From positions 319,468 through 383,467 of the forward strand of contig NZ_FOHQ01000001.1 of NCBI RefSeq assembly GCF_900111645.1: a stretch of 64,000 bases of DNA, written 5' to 3'. The DNA comes from Methanococcoides vulcani (GTDB taxonomy: Archaea; Halobacteriota; Methanosarcinia; Methanosarcinales; Methanosarcinaceae). The position numbers and the translations under genes are program-made. Below the pieces are notes generated by a model that was not told where the DNA came from, made no database searches, and was given only the letters and a program-made list of their open reading frames with translations. Below, in pieces: positions 55,368-63,511 of the stretch. Each line of letters starts with the position of its first letter. Position 1 is the first letter of the stretch.

Positions 55368-56198
55368 ATGAAAATTGCAATCGCAAGCGGGAAAGGTGGG
55401 ACAGGGAAAACAACGGTAGCTGTTAATTTTGTCCTTTCAATTGAAAATGTGCAGCTGTTTGATTGTGATGTGGAGGAGCCTAACTGTCATTTATTTTTGG
55501 GATTTAATCTTGAGAAGGTTGAAGATATAAATATTTTAACACCTGTCGTGGACAAGACCAAATGTGATTTCTGCGGCAAGTGCTCTGAGTTTTGCCAGTT
55601 CAATGCAATCGCTGTACTGCCAGAAGATGTACTTGTATTCCCTGCACTCTGTCATGGATGTGGTGGATGTGCCATGGTCTGTCCAAAAGACGCAATCGTT
55701 TATGAGAACAGAAGCATTGGAATAATTGAAAAATCCAAAGGTGGGAACATAGAGTTCTATCGCGGAGTGTTAAATATCGGAGAAGCGATGGCATCTCCTG
55801 TTATCAAAGCTTTGAAGAAACATGTCGATGAAAGCAAAACTGCAATATTCGATGCGCCGCCTGGCACAGCGTGTCCGGTTATTAGCTCTGTCCAAGGTGC
55901 GGATTACTGCATTCTTGTTACCGAATCAACGCCTTTTGGATTCCACGATCTGCTGCTTGCTCTTGATGTTTTAAGGAAATTGGAAATACCTTTTGGCATA
56001 ATAATCAATCGCTGCGACATCGGTGATGATAGGGTGGAGAAATACTGCGATACGGAGGGAATTCCTGTTCTTATGAAGATACCACATGACCGAAAGATTG
56101 CGCGGTTGTATTCTGAAGGAATCCCTTTTGTTAACAGGATGCCAGAGTGGAAGGTAAAATTTGTACAGCTATTAGATAAGATACAGGCACAGATTTAA
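55368..56198 (+). CDS. MinD/CooC-like ATPase with two 4Fe-4S motifs (1)
   Basis: 276 aa. Deviant Walker A IASGKGGTGKTTVAVNF, an inserted ferredoxin-like part with CDFCGKCSEFCQF and CHGCGGCAMVCP (two 4Fe-4S), Walker B FDAPPGTACPVI. Such ATPases deliver metals or clusters to targets. Immediately followed (16 bases) by a paralogue. Confidence 0.88.
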   Translation: MKIAIASGKGGTGKTTVAVNFVLSIENVQLFDCDVEEPNCHLFLGFNLEKVEDINILTPVVDKTKCDFCGKCSEFCQFNAIAVLPEDVLVFPALCHGCGGCAMVCPKDAIVYENRSIGIIEKSKGGNIEFYRGVLNIGEAMASPVIKALKKHVDESKTAIFDAPPGTACPVISSVQGADYCILVTESTPFGFHDLLLALDVLRKLEIPFGIIINRCDIGDDRVEKYCDTEGIPVLMKIPHDRKIARLYSEGIPFVNRMPEWKVKFVQLLDKIQAQI

Positions 56199-56215
56199 CT
56201 CATAGAGGCAGGGAT

Positions 56216-57076
56216 ATGAAAGAGCTTACGGTAATAAGTGGAAAAGGTGGCACCGGCAAAACGACTATTGCAGCGGCATTAGTCTCGCTTGCAGAAAATG
56301 CTGTGATTGCTGACTGTGATGTGGATGCTGCAGACATGCATCTTATTTTGCAGCCTGAAATAATTGAGACCATCGATTTTAGCGGATTAAAAGTCGCGTC
56401 TATTGATGAAACACTCTGCATCAAATGCGGCATTTGCAAGGATGCCTGCAGGTTCGATGCAATAACCAATGATATCAGGATTGATATTTACGGATGCGAG
56501 GGTTGTGGTGTCTGTGCATATGTCTGTCCGGAAAGAGCAATCAGTATGATCGAGAGAAAAGCAGGAGATGCCTATAATTCCGAAACAAGATTCGGGCCAA
56601 TGGCACATGCAAGGCTTGGTATTGCAGAGGAGGCAAGTGGCCTGTTGGTCGCAGTTGTTAGGGACAATGCCAGAAAGCTTGCAGAAAAATATGATAGAGA
56701 TCTGATCATTATAGATGGGCCTCCGGGAACCGGGTGCTCTGTGATTGCTTCTATTGCTGGTGTCGATATGGTTCTGGTCGTTACTGAACCGAGTGTATCT
56801 GGCATTCATGATCTTGAACGAATACTGGATGTGGCAGATCATTTCAATATTCCGGCTGTGGTTTGTATAAATAAATACGATATAAACGAGAAGAACTCTC
56901 TTATTATCGAGGAGTATTGCAAAGACCGTGGAATTGAGGTTGTGGGTAAACTGCCTTATGACGATGCACCAACCAAAGCTATGATTCAAGAGATGACTGT
57001 TATAGAATATTCTGATGGTGAGTTTTCGAACAAGGTCAAAAATATCTGGGAAAATGTCAGGGAAAAGCTTACATGA
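56216..57076 (+). CDS. MinD/CooC-like ATPase with two 4Fe-4S motifs (2)
   Basis: 286 aa paralogue: VISGKGGTGKTTIAAALVSL, CIKCGICKDACRF and CEGCGVCAYVCP, IIDGPPGTGCSV. Starts ATG after AGGCAGGGAT. The pair may act as a heterodimer, as known for neighbouring MinD-like genes of this kind; inference. Confidence 0.88.
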   Translation: MKELTVISGKGGTGKTTIAAALVSLAENAVIADCDVDAADMHLILQPEIIETIDFSGLKVASIDETLCIKCGICKDACRFDAITNDIRIDIYGCEGCGVCAYVCPERAISMIERKAGDAYNSETRFGPMAHARLGIAEEASGLLVAVVRDNARKLAEKYDRDLIIIDGPPGTGCSVIASIAGVDMVLVVTEPSVSGIHDLERILDVADHFNIPAVVCINKYDINEKNSLIIEEYCKDRGIEVVGKLPYDDAPTKAMIQEMTVIEYSDGEFSNKVKNIWENVREKLT

Positions 57077-57089
57077 TATGTTCAAATGA

Positions 57090-57279
57090 GGAAATAAAGG
57101 ACCGACTTATATCATACTTGGATTGTGTATTGGTCATGATGCCCTTTTTACTCAACACTCGGATGCACCTGTGACAACTATAGCGGCTAAAGATGGAATT
57201 GCTTGCACATAATCCATTGTTCGCACTATATCCCGATTATTATCTTAAAAACAGATCCAATAGGGAGTGGAAAAGCTGA
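57090..57279 (+). pseudogene. Remnant of a DUF1847-type protein
   Basis: Without a start, the frame gives YIILGLCIGHDALFTQHSDAP then VTTIAAKDGIACT, a frameshift, and HNPLFALYPDYYLK to TGA 57279. The CIGHDxLF..HSDAPVT...HNP pattern matches the end of DUF1847 metal-binding-type proteins. It lies between the ATPases and the MBL gene and overlaps the latter's start. A decayed gene in an otherwise intact cluster. Confidence 0.6.
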
Positions 57280-57932
57280 AATTGACAATAGTTTATGATA
57301 ACGAAGCAGAAGAGGGCCTCATCAGAGGTTGGGGATTTTCCTGCCATATCAAGACAGAAGAAGAGAATATCCTTTTCGATACCGGTGGAGATGGCAGAGC
57401 ACTGCTTCATAATCTGAGAATGCTCGACATCTCTTCACAGGAGATTACAAAAGTAATATTATCTCATGAGCATGGAGACCACACCGGGGGACTCTTTGCT
57501 TTGTTGAATACAAATCCAGAAATTGAGGTCTATGTACCTGTCTCGTTCTCGAAACGTCTGAAAAACGAAATAGCTTCACAGGCAAGGTTGATTGAGGTTT
57601 CTGAGGCACAGGAAATTTGCCGCAATATCTATACCACAGGTGAACTCGGCAGCGGTGTGAGGGAACAGTCCCTCATTGTGGATTCAGGCAGCGGTTTATA
57701 CGTCATTACCGGATGTTCTCACCCGGGACTCACTGAAATCATGGGCACGGCATCAAAATTTGGTACAGTAGTGGGTATAATCGGAGGGTTGCATGGAAGC
57801 ACGGAGTACGATCTGCTCAAAGGGTTGAACCTGATTGGGGCAGGTCACTGCACTGCTCATAAAAAAGAGATTGCCAGGAAGTTTCCAGATGCATTTTTAG
57901 AGATTGGGGCAGGTCTTAGTCTGGAATTGTGA
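57267..57932 (+). CDS. MBL-fold metallo-hydrolase
   Basis: 221 aa. NILFDTGGDGRAL and the metal motif SHEHGDHTGGLF, then HPGLTEI and GGLHGS, characteristic of the MBL family of small hydrolases beside NifX/MinD-like proteins. Start GTG 57267 is built into GGGAGTGG; a TTG at 57282 is possible. Substrate unknown. Confidence 0.85.
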   Translation: MEKLKLTIVYDNEAEEGLIRGWGFSCHIKTEEENILFDTGGDGRALLHNLRMLDISSQEITKVILSHEHGDHTGGLFALLNTNPEIEVYVPVSFSKRLKNEIASQARLIEVSEAQEICRNIYTTGELGSGVREQSLIVDSGSGLYVITGCSHPGLTEIMGTASKFGTVVGIIGGLHGSTEYDLLKGLNLIGAGHCTAHKKEIARKFPDAFLEIGAGLSLEL

Positions 57933-58068
57933 GAAACTAATAAGAATGACAAAAGAAGGCTCTGTAGAATTCCCATTTCAAATGAGAATCAAGACGTAAT
58001 GGATTAATTTTTGTGTTATGATAGGCATGGTAACTTTTTGGAGATCGTTGTTTGGTGAATCTCTTTTA

Positions 58069-58815
58069 TCATAATCCCTTTCTCATATTCCTTTTGTGGA
58101 ATAAGCTTGCTATAAACAAGAAACTACAAGTAAAGACGATTAAAACTAGTAAATCAATTGTCAAGGGGAAAAACGATGTTCCATTTAAGCTTGCATGAAA
58201 TATATCTACAAGATATGTAAGGGGAGAAATGTATGATAAAACCTTTCCGGATCCTGATAGCTCAGGTAGAGGAATGAAAATACCACTAATAAAAATTAAT
58301 GGAAAACGCACCAAACTAGAAAACATCATTATGTGAGAAGGCGAATGAGTAGATGGAGATGCCAAAAGAACACCTAATGATGCAAAACACAGAGATCCTA
58401 AAATTATAGCAATCAATAATAATGTAATACTGGTAATCACAATATTCAGGAAAATAGCGCTGACTACTATAGCTATGGAGGTAATAATCAATCCAAAGAT
58501 TGAGCCTGCAACAACATCTCCCAAAATTATAGTATTGATGGTTACTGGCTAAGATAATAACCTTTCATAAGTTCCTGCTTGCTTTTCCCATGGGGTGATC
58601 AGCGGCCCTACGGATGAAGCAGTAAAAAACAAAGCCATAGCAAGAAATCCAGGGAAGAAGATAGACATGTCGATTTTTCTCCCTATATAAAAAGCAAAGA
58701 ATAGAAAAAGAGGTAACAATAAACCATATATTATTACTGGAGCTTTATTATAATATATTTTGATGTTTTTTTCAGTGGTGACTACGACACCTCGTATAAA
58801 AACAGAATAATTCAT
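58069..58815 (-). CDS. ABC-2 type permease with in-frame TAG
   Basis: The permease of the exporter whose ATPase is upstream (start overlaps its stop, ATGA). The frame gives KNIKIYYNKAPVIIYGLLLPL...WEKQAGTYERLLS, then TAG at 58549-58551 (codon 89) and directly PVTINTIILGDVVAGSIFGLI, to about 248 aa, the usual size. LLS.PV is the usual wording, so only one residue is in doubt. Six hydrophobic spans. Either pyrrolysine read-through or a nonsense mutation; the rest shows no damage. Confidence 0.75.
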
Positions 58816-59744
58816 CTATCCACCTCAGTAAGTCTGACAAACACTTCTTCAAGACTCGGTCCATATGTCTTCATAGAGATTATTTTTAAGTCATTCTTTT
58901 GCGCCAAAGTTACAACATGTTTGATTGTTTTATCTAGATCATTTGTGTATAATCGCCATTTATCCCCATAAAGATCGATCTTAGATATGAAATCGGACAC
59001 GAACAAATTTCTATTTATTTTTTGGTCAAAGGATATCTCTATGGATTGGGTCTTTTCAAAGGTACTTTTTAATATCTCAGGTTTATCTATGGCTACAATC
59101 TTTCCTTTATTGATGATACAGACCCTCTGACATAATTTATTTGCTTCTTCAATATTATGGGTTGTTAGAAAGATAGTGCTCCCTTTTCCATTCATATGTT
59201 TTATCGTTTCAATTACCAGTCTTCGACTTTGAACATCTAATCCTTCTGTAGGTTCATCCAAGATAAGTATATGTGGATCATGAATTATTGCACATGCGAT
59301 GCTAACTCGTTGTTTCATCCCTTTTGAAAAGGTTCTAACAGGATCGTTTCTTCTCTCATAAAGTCCAAGAGTTGAAAGAAGTTCCTCAGACTTTTTCTCA
59401 AGTGTATTTTTTGACAAGCCATAGTACTTACCTGCCAGATACAGATTCTGTTTAGCCGTTAAATCCGCATAGACATTTCCAATTTCAGGTATCACACCCA
59501 TCATCATCTTTGCCTTGATCGGATTCTTTACCAGATCAATCCCCTCAATAAACACATTGCCAAAATCTGGCATCAAGATTCCTGTAAGTAGCCGTATGGC
59601 AGTGGTTTTTCCAGCTCCGTTAGGTCCTAAAAAACCGAAAATTTCTCCTTTTTCAACATTAAAATTGACATTATCAACAGCAATGATATTTTCAAATGTC
59701 TTTTTAATATTTTTTACTTGGATTGCAAACATGTGCCTAAGCAT
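58812..59744 (-). CDS. ABC exporter ATPase
   Basis: 310 aa. Walker A FLGPNGAGKTTAIRLL, signature FSKGMKQRVSIA, Walker B HILILDEPTEGLD, H-loop LTTHNIEEA. About 90 C-terminal residues form the accessory domain typical of ABC-2 exporters. Could move drugs, lipids or other compounds. The region from 59745 to 60217 upstream has no supported gene. Confidence 0.92.
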   Translation of the reverse strand: MLRHMFAIQVKNIKKTFENIIAVDNVNFNVEKGEIFGFLGPNGAGKTTAIRLLTGILMPDFGNVFIEGIDLVKNPIKAKMMMGVIPEIGNVYADLTAKQNLYLAGKYYGLSKNTLEKKSEELLSTLGLYERRNDPVRTFSKGMKQRVSIACAIIHDPHILILDEPTEGLDVQSRRLVIETIKHMNGKGSTIFLTTHNIEEANKLCQRVCIINKGKIVAIDKPEILKSTFEKTQSIEISFDQKINRNLFVSDFISKIDLYGDKWRLYTNDLDKTIKHVVTLAQKNDLKIISMKTYGPSLEEVFVRLTEVDR

Positions 59745-60217
59745 CCTGGAATAATCAACTAATAGTAGAGATTATGAATGGATTTAGATGAAACATGTTA
59801 TTTGGTATCGTTGCATTATATGATACTTTCCACAGACATTTGATCAAAAGTGGTCTTTTCTATTGCTATCGTTTTATTTGAATCGAAATTTAATAGAAAA
59901 AAGAGAGTCAATAGTAGGTTTTTATAGAGTTTAAAAAACAAAAATCATTATTTATATCGTTGGAACCGAATATTTTTGAAAATATATATGATATTCTAAC
60001 GTAACAGAAACTTCTTATAATAAAGCCATCTACATTATATATGGGGCTGTAAAGGGAAACACGCTATTTCAAATTAATCTACAATATTTTACAGTCTTGT
60101 TGAATACCAAGGGGAGAACTAACAGGGGGCTACATTTCAAATACCAATATTTAGCCAACGGCTTGAAAAGCAAACGACAGCGTCTCTCTTTGGGTAGAAT
60201 AAAGGGAGTGATAAAAT
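59745..60217. other. 473-base gap, AT-rich
   Basis: No supported gene. The last 110 bases may hold eroded upstream codons of the DUF5320-type pseudogene (a GELTGGY-like stretch near 60112), but this is not secure. Confidence 0.35.
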
Positions 60218-60430
60218 ATAGCATACGGATACGGGCGTGGATATAGATGGTGGTATCGGGCAACGGGTCTTCCAGAATGGATACGATTTAGGTATAGTCC
60301 ATGGCACGGTTTTTATCCCCGGATGACAGCGGCAGAAGAGCGACGGATGTTAGAAGAGGGAAAAACTTTAGAAGGTCAGATTGAAGAAATTAAATAATAT
60401 CTAGAAAAACTTAAAACCGAAGAAAAATGA
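60218..60430 (+). pseudogene. DUF5320-type remnant
   Basis: [21 protein letters not shown], then a coil EGQIEEIK, is the DUF5320 wording. ATA stands where ATG would begin, behind GGGAGTG, and TAA at 60392 cuts the frame, after which the coil continues in frame (YLEKLKTEEK) to TGA. So start lost and premature stop. The same coil type survives in the next gene. Confidence 0.6.
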
Positions 60431-60505
60431 TAATAAAGATTTGATGCTAATGTTTGTCAATTTAACCTGTACAAAGCATTTTAACAATATATTGGGGGAA
60501 AATCA

Positions 60506-61180
60506 GTGAAAATATGTGTAACAGCTACAGACAGGAGTTTAGACGCTTCTGTGGATCCATTCTTTGGGAGATGCCGATATTTTATTATTGTCGATTCTGA
60601 GACAATGGAATTCGAAGCGCTTGAAAACCCGAGTGCCTCGGCGCCAGGTGGTGCGGGGATTCAGGCGGCACAGGCTATAGTGAACAAAGGCATTGATGTA
60701 TTGCTAACAGGAGACATTGGTCCCAATGCATTACCAATCCTCTCCAATGCTGGCATAAAAGTGGTAACAGGCACCAGTGGTTCGGTTAAAGACGCAATCG
60801 AACAGTATAAAAAAGGTGCACTGAAACCAACTACTGTTCCGACTACGCCTGCTTACTTTGGAATGGGTAGAGGTAGAGGGCGAGGAATGGGGCGTGGCAG
60901 AGGTTTTTGGTGCAGATGGTATCCACATCCAGTACCCTACCATATGCCAGTACCCTACCATATGCCAGTACCCTACCATATGCCAGTACCCTACCATATG
61001 CCAGTACCCTACCATATGCCTGAACCATACATTCCTTACGAAGTTCCTTATGAAGTTCCTTATACAGAGCCTTCTAGGGAAGAGGAAATTGCTCATATTA
61101 AAGAAATGCTCGAATCCTTGGAAGACGAGCTAAAAGATGTGAAGGAAAGGTTGAAAGAACTATCTAAAGAAGCTAAATAA
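60506..61180 (+). CDS. NifX-type domain fused to PVPYHM repeats and a coiled coil
   Basis: 224 aa. Residues 1-115 nearly equal the protein at 54516. Then GRGRGRGMGRGRG, a WCRWYPH turn, five PVPYHM units (about 142-171), EPYIPYEVPYEVPY, and a C-terminal coiled coil (IAHIKEMLESLEDELKDVKE) of the DUF5320 kind. GTG start after GGGGG. The His/Met-rich repeat may bind metal. An unusual fusion of two usually separate cluster components. Confidence 0.85.
   Translation: MKICVTATDRSLDASVDPFFGRCRYFIIVDSETMEFEALENPSASAPGGAGIQAAQAIVNKGIDVLLTGDIGPNALPILSNAGIKVVTGTSGSVKDAIEQYKKGALKPTTVPTTPAYFGMGRGRGRGMGRGRGFWCRWYPHPVPYHMPVPYHMPVPYHMPVPYHMPVPYHMPEPYIPYEVPYEVPYTEPSREEEIAHIKEMLESLEDELKDVKERLKELSKEAK
60929..61018 (+). 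repeat. Five perfect 18-bp tandem repeats (PVPYHM)
   Basis: CCAGTACCCTACCATATG occurs five times without a mismatch between 60929 and 61018, in phase with the reading frame, so each adds six residues. Perfection implies recent expansion and probably copy number variation. Confidence 0.95.
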
Positions 61181-61223
61181 TAGATTGGTTTATCCAATCT
61201 ATTTTTCGGTCAAAGATCGGAGG

Positions 61224-61405
61224 ATGCTTAAGGGGATAAATGATAGGTATACATATTGTAGTCTATTGATTGAAGCTGCTAAAGAAAAGAACATCAGGTT
61301 ATTTTGTCTGTCTCGATTCAATCATAAAAGTGCAGAGATATAGCAAAAGAGATTGGAAGTTATGTTGCACCGATAGAGCTTCTGACAGAAGATATAATGA
61401 TCTAA
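61224..61405 (+). pseudogene. Remnant of ZnuA-type metal-binding protein
   Basis: From ATG 61224 with GGAGG, the frame reads LLIEAAKEKNIRLFCL and SRFNHKSAEI to TAG 61341, then one base out of frame AKEIGSYVAPIELLTED to TAA 61405. This is the C-terminal end of metal ABC substrate-binding proteins (FSTKSAE...IAKEIGA.V..IDPL). The whole front of the gene is missing. Next to the ATPase of the same system. Confidence 0.65.
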
Positions 61406-61438
61406 TTCAAGTTTCAAACAAATTTATTCAACTTTGAT

Positions 61439-62197
61439 ATGAATATGAATGGTGAAGCTATCGTTCTTAAGGACATTTGGTTCCATTATAATGGCACACC
61501 AATACTTGAAGAGGTAAATCTTGTTGTAAAAGAGCACGATTTTCTTGCTATCATAGGCCCTAATGGAGGAGGGAAAAGTACTCTACTTAAGGTTATTTTA
61601 GGATTGATAAAGCCTAGCAGAGGAACTGTTACAGTTTTTGGAGAAACTCCTCGAAAAGCAAGGAAGCTTATTGGATATGTCCCTCAATACAGCCTTATCG
61701 ACCTGAATTTTCCGATAAGTGTTTGGGAAGTTGTGTTGATGGGTTGCTTAAGTCACATCGGATTGCTAAAAAGATATGACGAGGACGACAAAGAAAAGGC
61801 TCTTGATGCTCTTAAGATAGTGGACATGTTCGATTATAAGGATCGGCAGATTGGGAGTTTATCAGGTGGACAGCGGCAGAGGGTTTTCATAGCCAGGGCG
61901 CTGGCAGCTGATCCAAAATTACTTCTGCTGGATGAACCTGCAGCAGGTGTAGATATTATAAGACAAGAAGAATTCTATGAATTGTTAGAAAAACTCAAAG
62001 AAAAAATGGCTATTGTTATAGTATCACATGATATCAGTGCCGTTTCTGTCCATGTTGATAAGATTGCCTGTTTAAACCGTAAGTTGTATTACCACAACTC
62101 AAAAGAATTACTCCCAGAGGATCTGGAAGCTGCTTATCAATACCCGATAGATTTGATTGCTCACGGTATTCCACACAGGGTTTTGAAAAAACATTGA
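61439..62197 (+). CDS. Metal ABC transporter ATPase (ZnuC-like)
   Basis: 252 aa. Walker A IIGPNGGGKSTLLKV, signature SLSGGQRQRVFIA, Walker B LLLDEPAAGVD, H-loop VIVSHDISAVS. Matches zinc/manganese uptake systems. Both partners in the window are remnants (substrate-binding protein and permease), so it probably no longer works in uptake unless others supply them. Confidence 0.88.
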   Translation: MNMNGEAIVLKDIWFHYNGTPILEEVNLVVKEHDFLAIIGPNGGGKSTLLKVILGLIKPSRGTVTVFGETPRKARKLIGYVPQYSLIDLNFPISVWEVVLMGCLSHIGLLKRYDEDDKEKALDALKIVDMFDYKDRQIGSLSGGQRQRVFIARALAADPKLLLLDEPAAGVDIIRQEEFYELLEKLKEKMAIVIVSHDISAVSVHVDKIACLNRKLYYHNSKELLPEDLEAAYQYPIDLIAHGIPHRVLKKH

Positions 62198-62208
62198 AGG
62201 GTTTTTGC

Positions 62209-62361
62209 ATGATGGAGCTATTGAAATATGAATTTGTAAGAAATGCCACCATTGCTGGAATACTTGCCAATATCACCTGCTGCATCATCGGAGTTTATGC
62301 AATGGTTCAAAAGATAATTTTTATCGGTGGCAGGACATGGCTCTCGTATTGTTTAATGTAG
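62209..62361 (+). pseudogene. Truncated ZnuB-type permease
   Basis: 50 codons: MMELLKYEFVRNATIAGILA then CCIIGVYAMVQKIIFIGG, the start of ABC-3 permeases, after which the sequence departs and ends at TAG 62361. The downstream frame bears no resemblance to the family, so here TAG is not a read-through candidate. Confidence 0.75.
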
Positions 62362-62468
62362 TCTCAGGCCATGATTTTTGTTATGTCTGCAGTGCCTACA
62401 CAATTTTCGTTGGTAAACGGTATTGGCAGCCGAGCACACAACATAATTGCATTATAAGGTGAAACAAC

Positions 62469-63248
62469 ATGGAAACTGTAACTGCTGCTTTTATCCTTAC
62501 AACATTCGCAGGACTTTCAACGGGTATAGGAAGTCTGATAGCCTTCTTTATTCCAAAACCAAAAATGACGTACTTATCTATCCTACTTGGATTTGCAGCA
62601 GGTGCAATGTTATATATCTCATTTGTAGAACTTTTATCAACTTCCATAGAAAATGTGGGGTTTCTCGTGGCAAATGCCGCCTTTTTCCTTGGAATGGTTG
62701 TGATCTATTTCTTGGATCGTGCAATTCAGCATGTTCATTTAGATACTTTGCCGGACAGCCATGTTCATTTAGATACTTTACCTGACAGCCGCCAGAAGAG
62801 ACTCCAAAAAGCAGGTATATTTACAGCAATCGGGATTGCTATGCACAATTTTCCAGAAGGTATGGCAGTAATGGCAACATCCTTGAGTTCTCCATACCTT
62901 GGCATGTCAGTAGCTGTTGCCATAGCAATCCATAATATCCCAGAAGGGATCACAGTTTCAGTGCCTATCTATTACGCCACCCAAGATCGGAAAAAAGCTT
63001 TTGCTTACTCTTTCATATCTGGACTATTTGAGCCTGTTGGGGCAGCTTTTGGCTATTTATTGATCTTTCAATTCTTAACTGCAACCCTACTGGGCATAAT
63101 TCTTGCCTTTGTTGGTGGAATTATGGTTTTCATATGTTTTGATGAACTATTACCCATTGCCATAAAATATGGGGATGAGCATTTGATGCTTTCGGGTTTA
63201 CTTTCAGGGATGGCAGTAATGGCTCTAAGCCTCCATCTATTAGGTTGA
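62469..63248 (+). CDS. ZIP-family metal transporter (ZupT-like)
   Basis: 259 aa, eight spans. Metal-site helices are HNFPEGMAVM and HNIPEGITVSVP. A cytoplasmic loop carries a duplicated HVHLDTLPDS (30-bp tandem copy), giving extra His. Takes up zinc or related ions. It follows the decayed ABC importer, which it may have replaced. Ribosome site AAGGTG. Confidence 0.92.
   Translation: METVTAAFILTTFAGLSTGIGSLIAFFIPKPKMTYLSILLGFAAGAMLYISFVELLSTSIENVGFLVANAAFFLGMVVIYFLDRAIQHVHLDTLPDSHVHLDTLPDSRQKRLQKAGIFTAIGIAMHNFPEGMAVMATSLSSPYLGMSVAVAIAIHNIPEGITVSVPIYYATQDRKKAFAYSFISGLFEPVGAAFGYLLIFQFLTATLLGIILAFVGGIMVFICFDELLPIAIKYGDEHLMLSGLLSGMAVMALSLHLLG
62730..62789 (+). repeat. 30-bp tandem duplication in the ZIP His loop
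   Basis: Two 30-base units (62730-62759 and 62760-62789) differ at two silent positions; each encodes HVHLDTLPDS. In-frame and recent, doubling the His motif of the metal-binding loop. Confidence 0.9.
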
Positions 63249-63511
63249 TGTTATTAACAAACTTATTTATTTAAGAAAATAAGATTGAGATTAAAGGGGG
63301 AATTGGGAATTGATTAGCCCAATATATAATAGCTTCTAGATTAGCATATGAGAAAACTCTTAAGGATAATCCAAAAAGAGTTGAAGAAATATGAGATATC
63401 TATGTTAACAAAGATGCTGAGGTCTAGAATGATATCACAACAGGACGCAACTCATGAAGTGCTAATGCTTTGCAGGAGCTGCACTTGATACAATTTAAAG
63501 GGAGAATTGGA
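63249..63511 (+). pseudogene. Eroded coding sequence before Mrp
   Basis: One frame reads LAQYIIASRLAYEKTLKDN, PKRVEEI, DIYVNKDAEV, NDITTGRNS and ANALQELHLIQ, broken by TGA/TAG codons and continuous in phase with the Mrp start. The stops and protein-like wording mark a decayed gene of unknown identity. Confidence 0.35.

Noticed and set aside
60929-61018. Short regular repeats as a CRISPR array
   Set aside because: The units are contiguous without spacers and in phase with a reading frame; they encode PVPYHM.
61224-61405. TAG at 61341 as a read-through codon in the ZnuA-like remnant
   Set aside because: Homology continues in another frame after the TAG, so there is a frameshift and not a sense codon.
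62209-62468. Fourth pyrrolysine candidate at TAG 62359
   Set aside because: The frame before the TAG has already left the permease family and the frame after it has no resemblance; it is a truncated gene.
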